Assembly (NCBI GenBank): GCA_003339415.1
Contig: PDHQ01000050.1
Span: 46,295-110,294, forward strand
Direction: 5' to 3'
DNA: 64,000 nucleotides
Source: Ophiocordyceps camponoti-saundersi (nom. inval.)
Lineage: Eukaryota; Ascomycota; Sordariomycetes; Hypocreales; Ophiocordycipitaceae
Translations under genes and position numbers: made by a program
Notes under the pieces: model-generated
Database searches by the model: none
Told to the model about the DNA's origin: nothing
Seen by the model: only the letters and a program-made list of their open reading frames with translations
Shown here: positions 1 through 12,600 of the stretch, piece after piece
How positions within the stretch are numbered: the stretch's first letter is position 1
How the letters are laid out: each line of letters opens with the position of its first letter

Positions 1-38
1 GGGGGGAGGGGGCGGGGGGGGGGGGGGGGGGGGGGGGG

Positions 39-117
<79 letters not shown>
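1..117. repeat. G homopolymer run at the window edge
   Basis: Almost uninterrupted G for 117 bases with three interruptions. It carries no coding or telomeric signal (no TTAGGG unit). Similar G or C runs in this window lie beside N gaps, so this is more likely a sequencing or assembly artefact than real sequence. Confidence 0.8.
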
Positions 118-119
<2 letters not shown>

Positions 120-304
120 GTATTTTTTTTCGGGCCTCTCCGGAAACGCGCTTCACCGAGAGAAGCTCGACTCTTTCTTTCTTTCTGAATGGTCGAGCTA
201 GGTAGGGTTTGGCGTTGCTGTAAGGATAGAGAGGAAGCTGCTAGCTCGTACAATGAGTCGTGGGAGTATGTGTGTGTGTGAGAGAGTTGTTGTGTGTTGG
301 TGTG

Positions 305-343
<39 letters not shown>

Positions 344-983
344 TATGCATGTATGTATGTACATATGTATGTTCTTCATGTTGAATGACGGACGAAATGA
401 CGGAACGGTCGAGCTTCTGAAACGGGTGCGGAGGGAGGGGAAGACGGAGGGGAGGGGTGGGAAGAGGAAGAGGAGGAGGAGGAGGAGGAGGAGAAGAAGA
501 AGAGGCGCGTGTCGTGGGTAAAGACAGGAAAAAGAAGGGCAAAAAAAAAAAAACCTGAACTAAACTGAAGCTCAGCCACCCACCATTTGGGTCGCCATCA
601 GGGTCGCCGTCAGGGCCACCATCAGCAGGGGCGCAGTGCACCACTCGCAAGCCCGACATGACATGAATGGCACTCCCAAGCCTCAAGGTCCCACCGACAC
701 CGGCATCAAACTCTCTCTCTCTCGCCCGCCAGCCCTCCACTCCTTATCTCAGCTCGGATCAACCAACGGGCCGACGACGACGACGACGACGACCTTGATC
801 ATGACAACGACAACGACAAGCAAATGCTAGACTTTGCCTTTTTCTCTCTCCTCTCATCCTCTCCCATCCAACACACGCACACACACACACACTCTCTCAC
901 ACACACTCTCATTCAACATAACACACACACCAACACATTCAAATCTCACTCCCATCTCAATCTCTCTCTCTCTCTAAAAAAAA
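118..983. other. gene-free upstream region of the PRKRIP1-like gene
   Basis: It contains a GT microsatellite (about 310-342), a purine-rich GGA/GAA tract (about 430-505), and CA- and CT-rich tracts directly before the next start codon. Open frames here are low-complexity products of these tracts on both strands. The CT-rich stretch and A run just before position 984 are typical of a fungal 5' leader. No gene is supported. Confidence 0.7.
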
Positions 984-1634
984 ATGTCAGGCGAAGGCCC
1001 AGACTCAATCCCCACCTCAGCAGACCCCCGCACCAAACGCCCGCTCAAGAAACGCGCCCTATCACCAACATCGAGTCAAGCCGCCTCCGTAAACGCCCTA
1101 TTCGCCAAGCCCGACCGCGACATACGCGTGCCCCCAATCTCTTCCACCACTAGCTCTTCCTCCTCGCAACAACGCGGCGGCGCTAGACGCCCACCCCCGG
1201 AAATCATCTCAAACGTTCAAGGTTCCAGCGCGGGGGCCGGATCGGGCGAGTTTCACGTCTACAAGGCCTCGCGTAGGCGCGAGTACGAACGCCTTAGGGA
1301 CATGGACGCCGACTTGCAGAGGCAGAGAGATCAGGAGGGCTTCGTGCGAGATAAGGAGGAGAGGGATCGTAGGGATTCGGATAGGACGAGGAGGAATCGT
1401 GAGAAGAGGGATAGGGCCAAGGCTAGGAAGGCCGCCGCCGCCGCCGTCAGCAAAAGGGCCGCCGACGACGACAACGACAACTCTCCACATCCCGTCAACT
1501 CCGCTGTCCAGCATGACGACGCCGCCGCCAATGGCCCTCCCCGACCTCGGCAACGCACCAATAACCTCGACCCGGTCGATCAACCGTCTGCCGCCCCCGC
1601 TGCCGGCCTCGTCATACACGACGAAGACGATTGA
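984..1634 (+). CDS. PRKRIP1-like (DUF1168) spliceosome-associated protein
   Basis: An intronless 216-residue protein. Residues about 72-150 carry the family core: a PPPEIISNVQGSSAGAGSGE segment, FHVYKASRRREYERLRDMD, then a long charged helix rich in Arg, Lys, Glu and Asp ending in an RDRAKARK basic stretch. This is the hallmark of the PRKR-interacting protein 1 family; the human protein is a component of the catalytic spliceosome, binding through its long helix. The N-terminal 70 residues and the acidic C-terminal tail look disordered. The start is the first Met, directly after a CT tract and an A run. The gene converges on CCT3, whose stop is 370 bp downstream. A nuclear role in splicing is inferred from the family, not from this sequence alone. 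Confidence 0.85.
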   Translation: MSGEGPDSIPTSADPRTKRPLKKRALSPTSSQAASVNALFAKPDRDIRVPPISSTTSSSSSQQRGGARRPPPEIISNVQGSSAGAGSGEFHVYKASRRREYERLRDMDADLQRQRDQEGFVRDKEERDRRDSDRTRRNREKRDRAKARKAAAAAVSKRAADDDNDNSPHPVNSAVQHDDAAANGPPRPRQRTNNLDPVDQPSAAPAAGLVIHDEDD

Positions 1635-2003
1635 CTCATTTCCCTTTTTGCTGTTCTGCATGAATCATAAAACGCCTTTGAGATACCCATTAGACTTGTC
1701 TGTCCAACTCTGTCGCGTACAGACTCATACACACACTCTCTCCCCCCCCATCTCTCTCCCTCTCTCAGGAAAAAGAGAGAAGAAACTAGTCATCAATCCC
1801 CTCTCCATGCTCTCTAAACATCAACCCTTTGTGCATTGATTCATCATCCCTAATTCGCCATGTTCTCATCTACGTCTTTTGCCCACATGCGTAAGAAGGG
1901 GAAAGGTGGGGGGTGGGTAGGGCAAGCGCCAAGAAACAATGAGAAGAGGAAAGCAATCAAGGAAACCTCTTTTTTTTTATCTCCCTCCGGCCTTGCGGCA
2001 TGC
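1635..2003. other. convergent 3' flanks of the PRKRIP1-like gene and CCT3
   Basis: This 369-bp interval lies between two stop codons facing each other. It has C-rich, CT-rich and T-rich tracts but no convincing frame. Both transcripts must terminate here. Confidence 0.6.
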
Positions 2004-4083
2004 TCAGTCGTCGGCCCCTCCCAGACCGGCGCCCCTGATTTGTTGAGCCTTTTTCGCGCTGCAAATGTCGTCGACTCGGAGCAATAGACAAGCCGCCTGC
2101 ATAGGGGGAACACGGGTCAGTCAGTCAAGTCAAGCATTACGAGAAGGAGGGGGAAAGGGGACGAAAAGAGAAGCAAAGAGAGATAGAGAGGGCGAGAAAG
2201 GGATGGAAAAAAAAACAAAACTCACCTCGACGGCCGTCTTGATACTTTGCAACTTGATCGCCTCGGGCTCCCACACGCCGTACTCCTTCATGTCGACGAC
2301 GGTACCCGTATCCCCGTTGACGCCGTACGAGCTCTTGCCCTCGGCCTGCTTGGCCCGCAGCTCCGTCAGCACCCGGACGGGGCTCTTGCCGGCGTTTTGC
2401 ACCAGCGTCCGCGGCACCACCTCCATGGCGTCGGCCACGGCCTTGTAGGGCCACTGCTGCACGCCCTCGAGGCCCTTGGCCAGTTGGCCTAGCCTCACCG
2501 ACACCGCCATCTCGGTGGCGCCGCCGCCGGGCGACAGGCGCGGGTGGAACATGACGTTGCGCGCCACGCCCATGGCGTCCTGCAGGTTGCGCTCCATCTC
2601 GTTGAGCACGTCCTTGGACGGGCCGCGGAGAAGCACGGTGCAGGCCTTGGGGTCCTCGCAGCCAGTGAGGAAGGAAAAATACTCGTCACCGATCTTGTCG
2701 ATCTCGAACAGACCACACCGTGTGCCCACGTCGGCCTCGACCAGGTCCTCGACCCGGTTGACGATGGTCGCGCCCGTCGCGCGCGCTATCCTGTTGTTGT
2801 CCGTCTTGCGTACTCGGCGCAGGGCCGTGACGTTGGCCTTGACGAAGAAATGCTGAGCCAGGTCTGATGCAAAATGTCAGAGAGGAGATACACACAAGAG
2901 AGGCAGGCAGAGGGACAAGGACAAAAAGAGAGAAAGATGTACGGAGGGAAAGAGGGGGAAATCACTCACCCGAAACGCCCTTTTCGGTAATGACCAGATC
3001 GGGCTTGACGGCCAGGATGGCGTCGCACATCATCTTGACTTGTTCCTCCTCAATCTGCAGGATGCGGTTCCAGTCCTCCTCCTTCTTGATCTCAATGTTG
3101 GTCTGCGACTCGCCCTTTTTGTACTCGAGCGGACAGTCGAGCAGGACGATGCGCGGCTTCTCGATGCGCCGGCGCATCTTGGGGTGGGTAATGTCCTTGT
3201 TGAGCATGAGGCCGTCGAGCACTCGGCTATCCTCGATCTCGCCGCCGGGCACCTTTTCGATGCGGGCGTAGCGCTTGATGTCGACCTCGGTCTTGCCGTT
3301 GCCGGCATCCCAGGTGACGGTGCGGACGGCCTTGAGGGCGAGGTTGCACATCTGCTTCATCCACCGGGACACGAACTTGGTGCCGATGGAGGAGGAGATG
3401 AGCTGGTACATGGCCTTGTCGTCGTTGACGTCGATGGGTATGGAGACTTGGTCGATGATGTCGAGGGCGTCCTGAAGGGCGCGCTTGAAGGCAGAGATGA
3501 TGACGACGGGGTGGATGTTTCGATCGAGTTGAGGTAGGGCTTGAGCCAATATCTCGCCGGCTGCGAGGGGAAAATGCTGTCAGAAAAGATGGGGGGAGGG
3601 GGAGGGCAAAATGTTGGGAGCGCAAAACTAACCGAGTATAATGACGGTGGTGGTGCCGTCGCCCACCTCCTCGTCCTGGGTCCGGCTGAGTTCAATCATG
3701 CTCTTGGCAGCAGGATGGGAGACCTCGATCTCTCGGAGGATGGCGTGGCCGTCGTTGGTGAGGACGATGCCGCCCATGGGATCGAGCAGCATCTTGAGCA
3801 TAGCCTTGGGGCCGAGACATGACCGGATGATGTCGGCAACCCTGCCACGGTTGGTAGAGCATTAGCAAGGCGAAAGGGAATTGAAGGAGGAGGGAAAGGC
3901 ATAGAATAGAGTGGGCGACGTACGTCTTGGCCGCGGCGATGTTGGACAGCTGGGCCCTTCTGCCCGTTTGTCTGTCACCGCTCTGGGTGTCTGATTCATC
4001 GACCAAGTCAGCCCCGGGGCAAGGGAGCAGTGACGGACGGAGCGAGCGTCCAACTCACTCATGACCAGCACCGGAGCCTGCAT
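2004..4083 (-). CDS. CCT3: T-complex protein 1 subunit gamma (CCT3, cytosolic chaperonin)
   Basis: Six exons on the minus strand: 4083-4059, 3990-3924, 3841-3633, 3560-2970, 2863-2226 and 2096-2004. They join in phase into 540 residues, the usual length for this subunit. Every intron has GT and AG ends. The protein starts MQAPVLVM and runs into AQLSNIAAAKTVADIIRSCL. The group II chaperonin nucleotide-binding motif GDGTTT is at about residues 91-96, the apical domain lies in the middle, GGGATE comes late, and the C-terminal helix reads AACLLLRVDDICSAKK before a Gly-rich tail. The product is one of eight subunits of the TRiC/CCT ring, which folds actin, tubulin and other cytosolic proteins using ATP. 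The 25-bp first exon makes the start easy to miss; it is supported by phase and by the conserved N-terminus. Confidence 0.96.
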
Positions 4084-7000
4084 CGTGGGCGAAGAGTGAG
4101 GAGGGAACAATGAGCAGAGGACGATGCGATATCTGACGATGCGATATCACGACGATGGGGCGGGCAGCAGAGAGGGAAGAAATCGTCGTTGGCGGGGCGC
4201 ATCAAAAAAGTTCAACAGCTCGCCGAAACGGTGGCTAGTGGCATGCAACATTGATAACCCGGCCCGACAACCCACGTTTGGTTTTTGGGGGGGGGGGATG
4301 CCCCGTGCGCCCGCGCTTCCTCCTTCTTTATATACATCTCCGTTCCATTCCGCCGAACGGCAACGGAGAAGCCATGCAGGGCCGATACCGATTATATACG
4401 GTGAAAGATGCCGTTGTCTACCTAGCTTACTATCACCTTGGTACTAGCAACTTGACATACATACACACGGGCTGCTACCTCGGTCTGACTCTCTGTATCC
4501 ATCTACCTATCCATCTACATATCCACCTATCTATCTACATACTAGGTAGCTATCGACGAGTTCTCATCTCCATCTCCTCTCTCTCTCTGTCTCTCTAAAA
4601 GAGCAGACCGAGTTTCCTTTCCCCCCCCAACAATTCCACCCCCCTCGTCTCCTACCGGTCAAGGAAAAAATTCCGTCCGGATGCGCCGTCGTCCTTTTGG
4701 CCTCGCTCCCCAAGCCAAGAAGGGGCCAACAAAACGGGTGGGCTCACGTGTCAAAGCCTATCTCCGTCAAGCTTGCACTTTTGCCATTCTGAAACGGTCT
4801 GTAAGTTGTAGTTTATGTATATACGTACGTACATACATGTATAACCGTCTAATAGACCGGTAACGAAGCCTTCCGCTTGCTTGCTTGCTTGCTTGCTTTC
4901 TTTCTTTTTTTAGGTTCCGTCTCGGCACTTATGAACATACATACCTTCATACATACATACATACATACATACATAGGTAGGTAGTAGGTTCGAGTCATCT
5001 TTTTCCGCAGCAGGACGGAATTCAACCATGGGGAGGGTTTTCTTTCCCATGATCCCATTTATTCTTTCTGAAATCATCAAACGGCGATCACGGTTCCTCT
5101 TTTGAAGTAAAAAAGAAGCAAAAAAAGTGAACGGTTTGACGTATACACACATACACACATATGTACACAGGGCTGGCGAGTCCATACATACATACATACG
5201 TACATGATATGTAGGTTTGGATGCTCGAGCGTCAAACGGACGGTCCGGTTCCGAAAACCCCGACGGAGACGCATGGCTACCCAAAAGGCCGTCATTCTCG
5301 GCGCCATCTGGATCCAATCGCCTCTTCTCCTGTCTCTGTAACAAGGGCTTTCACCCTCTTTCTCACACTCCTCCGCCAAAGCCTCGTTTCTTCCTTTCTT
5401 TCTTTTATTTTTTTTTTTAAAAAAGAAGGGGGGCGGTCGAAGGGTTTCCGCGCGAGGCGACCAGTAGCCGCTGCAGCCTTTTTTAGCAAAGCGTTTAACC
5501 TTGAAGATGCCGAACAGACTTTGGTTCCAAGGGGTCAAAACTTGGGGGGGCCACCTGACAAGGGGTGTTGTTCGGTCCAATGATCAGGTGACAAAGAAGA
5601 CGAGCTTCTTGGCGCGCAGATGGCTTTGGAGGATTCTTACTCACCCTCTCTCTCTCATACTCGTCTCCGTACTTGTCAGGGTATTTTATTTTTTTTCTCA
5701 CTCGCTCTTCTTTATCGAGATGCCTCTTTTTCACACCCCCCTCCTACCCCTGCTACTGTCGGCTGATGTGATTTTTTTTTTCATTATTTTACTCTGAGCG
5801 GCTGACTTGGAATCAAGTGGTTGGGGGTAAACAAGGGGGTAGGAGTAGGAGGAGGAGGTGGAAGTGGAGGGTGGGAAGAGCACGTTTGGAGACGTGGACA
5901 TGCCGTCGCGGGCCGGAGCTTTGTCACGTATTCTCATGTTGCTTCCGTGCTTTCTTTCTTTATCTTCTTTTTTTTTTTAACTCGAATTTATTCTTTTTTC
6001 TTTGTTTCATCGTTTCTTTTAGTCGGAGTCTTTGTCATGACTTTTCATCATGATTTGTCCCTTGATATCTATATGTATACCTACTATCCGTACATGCACA
6101 TACGGATATAGAGATACCCTCAGTCCATCACATCAGCGAGACACGTAAGACGAAAGGGGGGGGGAGAGACGAGGAAAGAGGCAACCAACTCACCTATTTT
6201 CCTTTTCCCACTCCCTTGAGAATCCCGTACATGTGTATTATATTGCATACCAGGCATATCTCTCTCTTCATCTTTTTCCTCAAGCAGGTAAACAAGAGAG
6301 AGGAAGATGAATAATAAAGAGTCGCACAAAATACATATGTATATCTGCCACGTGGAGTCCCGAAAAAGGGGGGAGACGGGAGTAACGATTCAAAGGCAGC
6401 GGCCCGTCTCAACAAGACCTTGGCTCGCCTCACGTCAAGATCGTATCCGACGTGCAACACAGATTGCTTTTCCTTTCCCTCTTTTCAAAGACGAGAGAAG
6501 GAAAAGAAAACACGAAAAGTGAGAAAAAAAAAGACCGAGGAAACAAAACACACATGTTATACATACATGCCTACACGGGACGGCCCAGACGCAAGACATG
6601 GCAACAGGAAAAGGGAAAAGAAAGGAAGAGAAAGAGAAAAAAATAATCCCAGACAGACAGAAAGCAGTCCAACATCTGCACAGCGTTTCAACTCACTCAC
6701 CCTTTTTTTTTTGCTTTGCCAGCCAGAGTCATCTTTCCCCTACTGGTCCTGTCTCTTGTCTGCATCCGTACCTTGCACGCATGCCTGTACCTCACCTTGC
6801 CTACCTGAACTCATTGAGCATCAAGTCCTTTTTCTGTCTTTGTCTTTCAAAAATTTCTTCTTCTTCTTTCTCTCTCTCTCTCTTTCTCTGTTTTCTTATT
6901 TTTCTTCTTCCCTACGTTGGAAAAAAACAACCGGAAGAGGCGTAGAGACCCGTTTCTCACCCACCCACCCCTCCCTTTTCTTGCTACATGTACGTCGCCG

Positions 7001-7596
7001 GCGGTCTCAAGCCGAGCTCCCCGGATGAGAGCACACACACAGCCTTACGGATACAAAACTTTCCAGACAAGAAACACTTACATGTACGTCCGTATATATA
7101 TCCGTAGATGTATACAAGCTATTTGTACACGAGCAAAGGAATGCAAGGGCGTTTTTCTTCTGAGATAAAAAAAAATCACATCAGACAACAAGAGAATCAT
7201 AGAAGAATCAGTGACGAGGAATTATTAAGGGTGAAAAAAAAGAGAAGACGACCAAGAAAAGAAATACATACAAGGAAAAGTAAGAAGAAAAGAAGGAAAA
7301 AAAAGGGTAACATATTCCGTACATACGGACACCACCTACGTCGTTTCTTCAGCCATCGCGGCACCGAAAGAAGCAACCGGCTACGGCGATCAATCGCGAT
7401 GCGAGTGCCGAAAGTCCCCTGTTCCTATTTCTATTACTTCTTCCCTTTCTTCGTTCTCCTTTCCCTACCCATGTAGAGGCGTGTTTCCGAAAGGAGAAGA
7501 CGGGTGAGATAGGCTATGTTTTCCGGCTTTTCTTCATTATTTGTTATCTTTCTATCTTATAAGAGGTATATAATCCGTATGTATAAGTATGAATCT
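4084..7596. other. gene-free region between CCT3 and the retrotransposon nest
   Basis: It begins with the CCT3 promoter and leader, then microsatellite-rich DNA (ATCTACCTATC repeats near 4,497-4,550, a CATA repeat at about 4,948-4,975, GCTT repeats near 4,880) and many T- and A-rich tracts. Open frames of 60-200 codons occur on both strands but consist of low-complexity residues with no recognisable domain. The last 100 bp are AT-richer, next to the RIP-mutated block. Nothing here is supported as a gene. Confidence 0.6.
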
Positions 7597-7607
7597 GTTA
7601 TTATAGT

Positions 7608-8018
7608 TATTAGAATCTCAAAGGGATTCTATCGGAATCGGAAGGTCACGTAGAATAAAGAGTAAGCAAAGTAATTAAGTTATATATATAATAGAGTGTA
7701 GATAGGTATATATATATAAACTAATAGCTCTGCCCCCGACCTTTTAGCTCGGAGGCCTTTTTTATATATATAAAAATAACGAGCCTTCGAGAGAAAGGCT
7801 CTATATAATAAAAAGGCTAGTTTCTAAGCTAGCTATCTACTAAGAAATATCGTAAGCCCGTTACCTAGGAAGTTAATAGAATATTACTTAGTAATAAGGC
7901 TTTTTTATAGGGATCCTATACCTTAAGGCCGATAAGATACGTTACTTCGCTACTATTATACGGAGCCCTTATATTACTTATAGTCTTATAAAGCCTAGTA
8001 GGACCTTTCTTTTTAATA
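7608..8018 (-). repeat. 3' LTR of element A (411 bp)
   Basis: It aligns end to end with 14467-14877. The differences seen are all C/T or G/A transitions, as expected from RIP. Plus-strand ends are tattagaatc and ttttaata, decayed from TG...CA-type ends. Confidence 0.92.
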
Positions 8019-8351
8019 TACCCTTATAGGTTTTCTAACTTATTAGTTAAGAAGCTTATTAGAAAAAAAAGGGAGGTTTATAATTATAAGATATCGCGAG
8101 TCTTTTAGCGCGGAGTTTAGTATTAGTATTATCCTTATTAACCTTACTATTATTTTTATTAGTAGAATTATATTAAATAGATACGTAGCTTTTCCGGGTT
8201 ATAATACTTAAGGTATCTATCGGGTATAAATTAAGGGCTTCGTTCCTCTCGGATACCTTTTCTTTTCTTCTTTTTTCTTTTAAGCTTATTATTCTAAAAA
8301 GCTATAAGTTTTTATCTTTAGCCCTTATCCGCTTTATTATTACTAACTTAA
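8019..8351. other. region between A's 3' LTR and its passenger gene
   Basis: AT-rich RIP-mutated DNA. Pyrimidine-rich tracts (around 8,258-8,280) followed by a tactaac branch-like motif and an AG just before 8,352 suggest the 5' leader or first intron of the plus-strand passenger gene. No start codon can be identified; an original ATG may have become ATA. Confidence 0.4.
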
Positions 8352-9538
8352 GGCTTAGATATATAGTTATAAATAAGCGATATTATTTCCTTCGAAGAGC
8401 TTATAGCTAAGGCTTTAAAGATATCTAAGTAATTTAACTTAGCTAGCGAGGAACTTATTATCGAATTGCCCGCCGAGGCGGAGGCAGCCGCCGCTGCTAA
8501 CGATAATATTACGGGAGGTTCTAAGAGAGAGGATAAGGGTAACGAGGGCTAGGTAGCCCTTATAAGTTATCTTAGTATCTTATATTTTTTTATTTAATAT
8601 ACTAACTATTCGTTATAATCTCGTAAGGCACCCGTCGCCGCTAAGAAAGTACGGGATACTCCTTATATCTTATACTTTTATAATAGTGTTAAATATCGTA
8701 TATAGGAGGGGTCTACCCGCGCTATTTTATACGTAAAATATACTAATAAGTCTCGCCGATATAAGACTACCTCTTAAGTTTTCGTTAATATCGCGGCCTA
8801 TTAGGAAAACGCCGCGAATAACGATAACGATAAAGCTTAGGCCGGTTTTATAGCTTATTTTAAGTTAGCCTAATCTATCTTATATTACCTTCGGGTACTT
8901 AAGTCCGCTTAGTTTATACTTAGGTAAGTTAATATATCCTTATATTTATTTCGGGTTATACTAATCTTTTCTTTTTTAGAGGAATAATAGCTTTAGTTTT
9001 TTTCGGCGAGAAGCTCGTAGCTACGGCCACGTAGTAAAATACTATTAGCGAAGATAAAGATAAAGATAAAGATAACGATAAAGTTATTATCGTTACTACC
9101 GCCGCTAACGAGAATCTTATAGATAATAATAAGGGCGACGACGACGGTAATAATAATAATAATAATAGCTTAGTAGCTACTATTAAATATCTTCGCGGGC
9201 TTAGGGGTTATATTTCTGCCCTTAAGGCTTATATAGAGGCCGAGTCCGCTGCTAATAAGGCGGAGAAGGCTATAGCGGCGTTTTTAAAAGCGTAGGAAAA
9301 GGCCGAGAAAATAGCTAAGAAAGCGGCGATAATAATAAAGATAACGCCGATAATAATTACCCCGAAGAAAAAGACGGGGAAAGAGGTAGCGGTAACGCCT
9401 ACGCCGACGAAGTTAAAGTTAAAGATAAAGATAATAGCGATAGAGATAACGACGCCGATAAAATCTAAGCGGAAGAGGTTTCCTTTCTCCGCTCTATCTA
9501 GCTCAGATTAAAAGAAGAAAAAGTCGAAGAAGAATTAA
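8352..9538 (+). pseudogene. spliced passenger gene, antisense to pol inside element A
   Basis: On the plus strand, frames open apart from TAA/TAG (explainable as RIP-mutated CAA/CAG) run from about 8,352 to 9,538. An intron at 8924-8979 keeps a perfect gtaagt donor, a tactaat branch motif and a ttttag acceptor, and the frame continues in phase across it. An earlier intron with an actaac branch site is likely near 8,565-8,620. The product is not recognised. It starts with an Ile/Leu/Glu-rich helix, has an AEAEAAAAAND stretch, a middle block with YFYNSVKYR and KYTNKSRRYKTT, an acidic DKDKDKDND tract, a predicted coiled coil (YLRGLRGYISALKAYIEAES), and a Lys/Thr-rich basic tail ending near KSKRKRFPF. 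It ends tail to tail with pol. It could be a captured host gene or an accessory retrotransposon protein. Confidence 0.65.
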
Positions 9539-9697
9539 GATATTAATTTACTTTCCTTATATAACTTCCTTATAGAATACTCCTATAATTATATATCTAT
9601 CTGCCCGAATATTTTTAGATTATTAGTATTAGATTAATAAGTCCTATATATCTTATTAAATTTCCTATAGCGTTATTTACGGGAGATCCTTATCCTA

Positions 9698-12600
9698 CTA
9701 ATTAAGGCGGGCGTTTATATTTTTAAGACTTAGCTTAATTATTAGGGATTTAAATAAAGTATTCTATAAGGGCTTTATTAAGCTATTAGTAATAATTTCG
9801 TTTATTAAGGTATATTTAACTTAGATCGTCCCCTTTAATACTTTCTACCGGAGCTAGTAGTTATAAATATTAACGTATCGAAGTTAAGTCCTTAATTTAA
9901 AAACTTCTTTATTTATAATTCTAACGGTTTAAGTATTATTATACTAAATAATAATTAATAGGTCGTTTAGTTTAATAGATAACTCCTTAAGTAATTTACT
10001 TATAAATAGTAATTTTTTCGCGGTTTAGGAAAGTGCGAGTAATTCGGCCTCTATTATTAAGGTTATTACTATTTTCTGCTTATTAGCGCTTTAAGTAATA
10101 GTTCCTCTAAAGAGTTAGATAACGTATACTTAAGAGCTACGGCGGTTTTTATTATCCGCGAAAAAAGCGTCGCTTACTACTTTAAGGGTATCGGCACCCT
10201 TAAACGTAAGACTTAGGTTCTTTATTACGTTTAAATAGCATAAGACCTTATTAATCGCTTAGTAATATTTTATATTTAGGTTATAATTATATCTTATAAG
10301 ATAAGCTATAGTAAATACTATATCTAGCTATATTATTACCGTAGCCTATATCGTAAAGCCTACCTTCTTTTAGTAGCTATAAAGTAATTATAGCGTTATA
10401 TCCCCTATATTTCTTTCGGGGATAGTAGGACTTATCGGTATTAAATATAATTTTATAATATTAGTAAGATTAGTAACTTTCTTAATATAAGCTTATTACG
10501 ATAACTAGATTTTCCGCAAGTTTCTATCGCGGATAACCTAAAGGCTAATAAACTAGCGAATTAGATAGCCTCCTATTAGTATATAATATTTCTTAAGCTC
10601 TTCTTAGAGGCGTTAAGATTCCTCCGCAGATTCCTTAAGATTACCGAAAATAATATTATTTATATAAAAAAAGATAATAACTCCGTCCTTTATTATATAA
10701 TAAGGCTCGCTTAGAAGAATCTTAAAGCTTAATTTACGGAGGGTAGCTATAAAGTGCCTTTATTATAATAGCGGGGATTTCCTTAGACTATATAGTGCTC
10801 TTTTTAACTATAAGATTATACCGGCCTTAGTATACTTATAGGGTATTTATATAAAGACCTCTTCGTCTAATAAGGCGTTTACGAATATATTAATAATATT
10901 AAATTATATAAGGTTTAAATTAAACCTTACGGCTATCGCTATAAACGTCCGGAAGCTTCTTACTACTAGCGTTATAGCGTAAGTTTCTACTTAGGTAACT
11001 AGTTATTAATCTCCGCGGGTAATAACGCGGGCTTTATATTTAATTAGCTTATCGTCTTAATCGAATTTATAAATATAAACTTAACGGTATCCGATCGCCC
11101 TTAATAAGGCGTTCCTTACGGGGATTTTAAATTAAGAGTCTAAGTATTCCGAGTTATAACTACGGAGATATTCGAGTTTAGCGTCTTTAAATAAATCTTT
11201 TAACGGGTACCGTAATATTTAATCGCGGCGTTCTAAAGCTAGAGGGATATAAGCCCGACTAATACTCCTAGTATTAATTAACCTTAGCAAGTTAGCCTTA
11301 TTAATCCTTCGACCTTTTATCCGGTCCCTTCCTATTAGAGCTCCTAAGAGTCCTGCGTAAAAAGAGGCGCGGAAGGTTCTTTAATTATTCTTATCTTCTA
11401 TAGTCTATAAGTTTAATTAGGAAGGAAAGGTAAATCTATCCTTTTTTAAGCTTCTTCGTCTAAGCGTCCTTATTAGAATATACTTTTCTTCTTAATATCC
11501 TACTATTATTATAGTAAATAAGCTAATAGGTAGTATTCCCGGAGGCGTAGGATATATATAGCTAAATTCCTCGGGTTTATTTCCCTTAATATCTTTTATA
11601 GCGGGCCCTTTTTTAGGTTTAACGCCTTCTATTATTTTATATAGATTTTCGCGGGGTTAAGAGGCTTAATTTAAAGTTATAGAAGTTATAATTTAATTAA
11701 GATTAATTATTCTATTATTTTCGTCCTTTTTATTTCTTAGTTCCTCGACCGCTATATTTTCTACGGAGTCTTAAGCGTTAGCTTCTTATTATAGTAGTTT
11801 AGTAATAACTTTAGGGTTAATTTCTTAGAGGCTATCTCTAAGGTAGTTAAAATACCCGTAGAAAGTCTTACGTTTGTTAAATAATATATTACGGGTTAAT
11901 AAAATACGATTCTCGCTTAAGAGCTATATCCGATAAATATAGGTTAACTTATAGCTAATTAAGAAACCGATCTAAGCTTTAGGGTTAAGTCTTCGCAGCC
12001 TTTTATACTTAAGTTTAGAATTTATAGTTATAGCGTAAGCTTTATACCTATATACGCGTAAATAAGCTAGGTTAGGCTTTTTTCGGAAGATTCCCTCGTA
12101 GGGTATCTTCTATCTATTACTTTTCTAAGGGGTCCTATTATATAGATAGACGGCAGATTTAAGGATCTCCCGCTAGAAAGCTGCTAGCAGTTAACCTCTT
12201 ATAGCCCTTACCTTTATTTTTAAGATACCCCCGACTCTTTTAGCCCTACTATTTTATTCTTACGTATATAGTGCCGAAAATTCAATTCGGATATTCTATC
12301 TTATTAGAAAATTATAAGCTTCCGGTTATTATTATAGTTTATTATCCGTTTTAATTGTTCTAATATAAAATTTATATTAATAGATAAAGTATTTAAAAGC
12401 CGATTTTAATACGCTATAGATTATAGCCTAAGTCTTATCCTAAAGGTAATAGTCCTAGGTATAACCCGTATATCTATTAGTAATTAGTATAACTAACGAA
12501 AAACCCTCGGGGTCTCTTTTAAAGTCGTAGAAATTAATTATAAGTATTTCTCTAAGCGTTATAGGTTACGGTTTTTAAGTCTAACTAATTTATTATTTAA

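Noticed and set aside
1..117. Telomeric repeat at the window start
   Set aside because: Pure G, not TTAGGG units; same character as the artefact runs near the N gaps.
198..740. 180-codon minus-strand frame and other long frames in 118-983
   Set aside because: Products are runs of Pro, Ser, Thr-His and Phe encoded by GGA, GT and CT tracts; both strands are equally open and no domain is present.
4948..4975. Regular short repeats as a CRISPR-like array (also elsewhere)
   Set aside because: These are uninterrupted 4-bp microsatellites without spacers, in a eukaryotic genome.
4984..5000. tRNA-like B box (ggttcgagtca)
   Set aside because: No A box at a suitable distance upstream and no acceptor-stem pairing; the flanks are CATA repeats and T-rich tracts.
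6420..7028. 202-codon plus-strand frame before the nest
   Set aside because: Rich in Lys, Ser, Phe and Leu runs from A- and T-tracts, no domain and no homologous feel; background frame.
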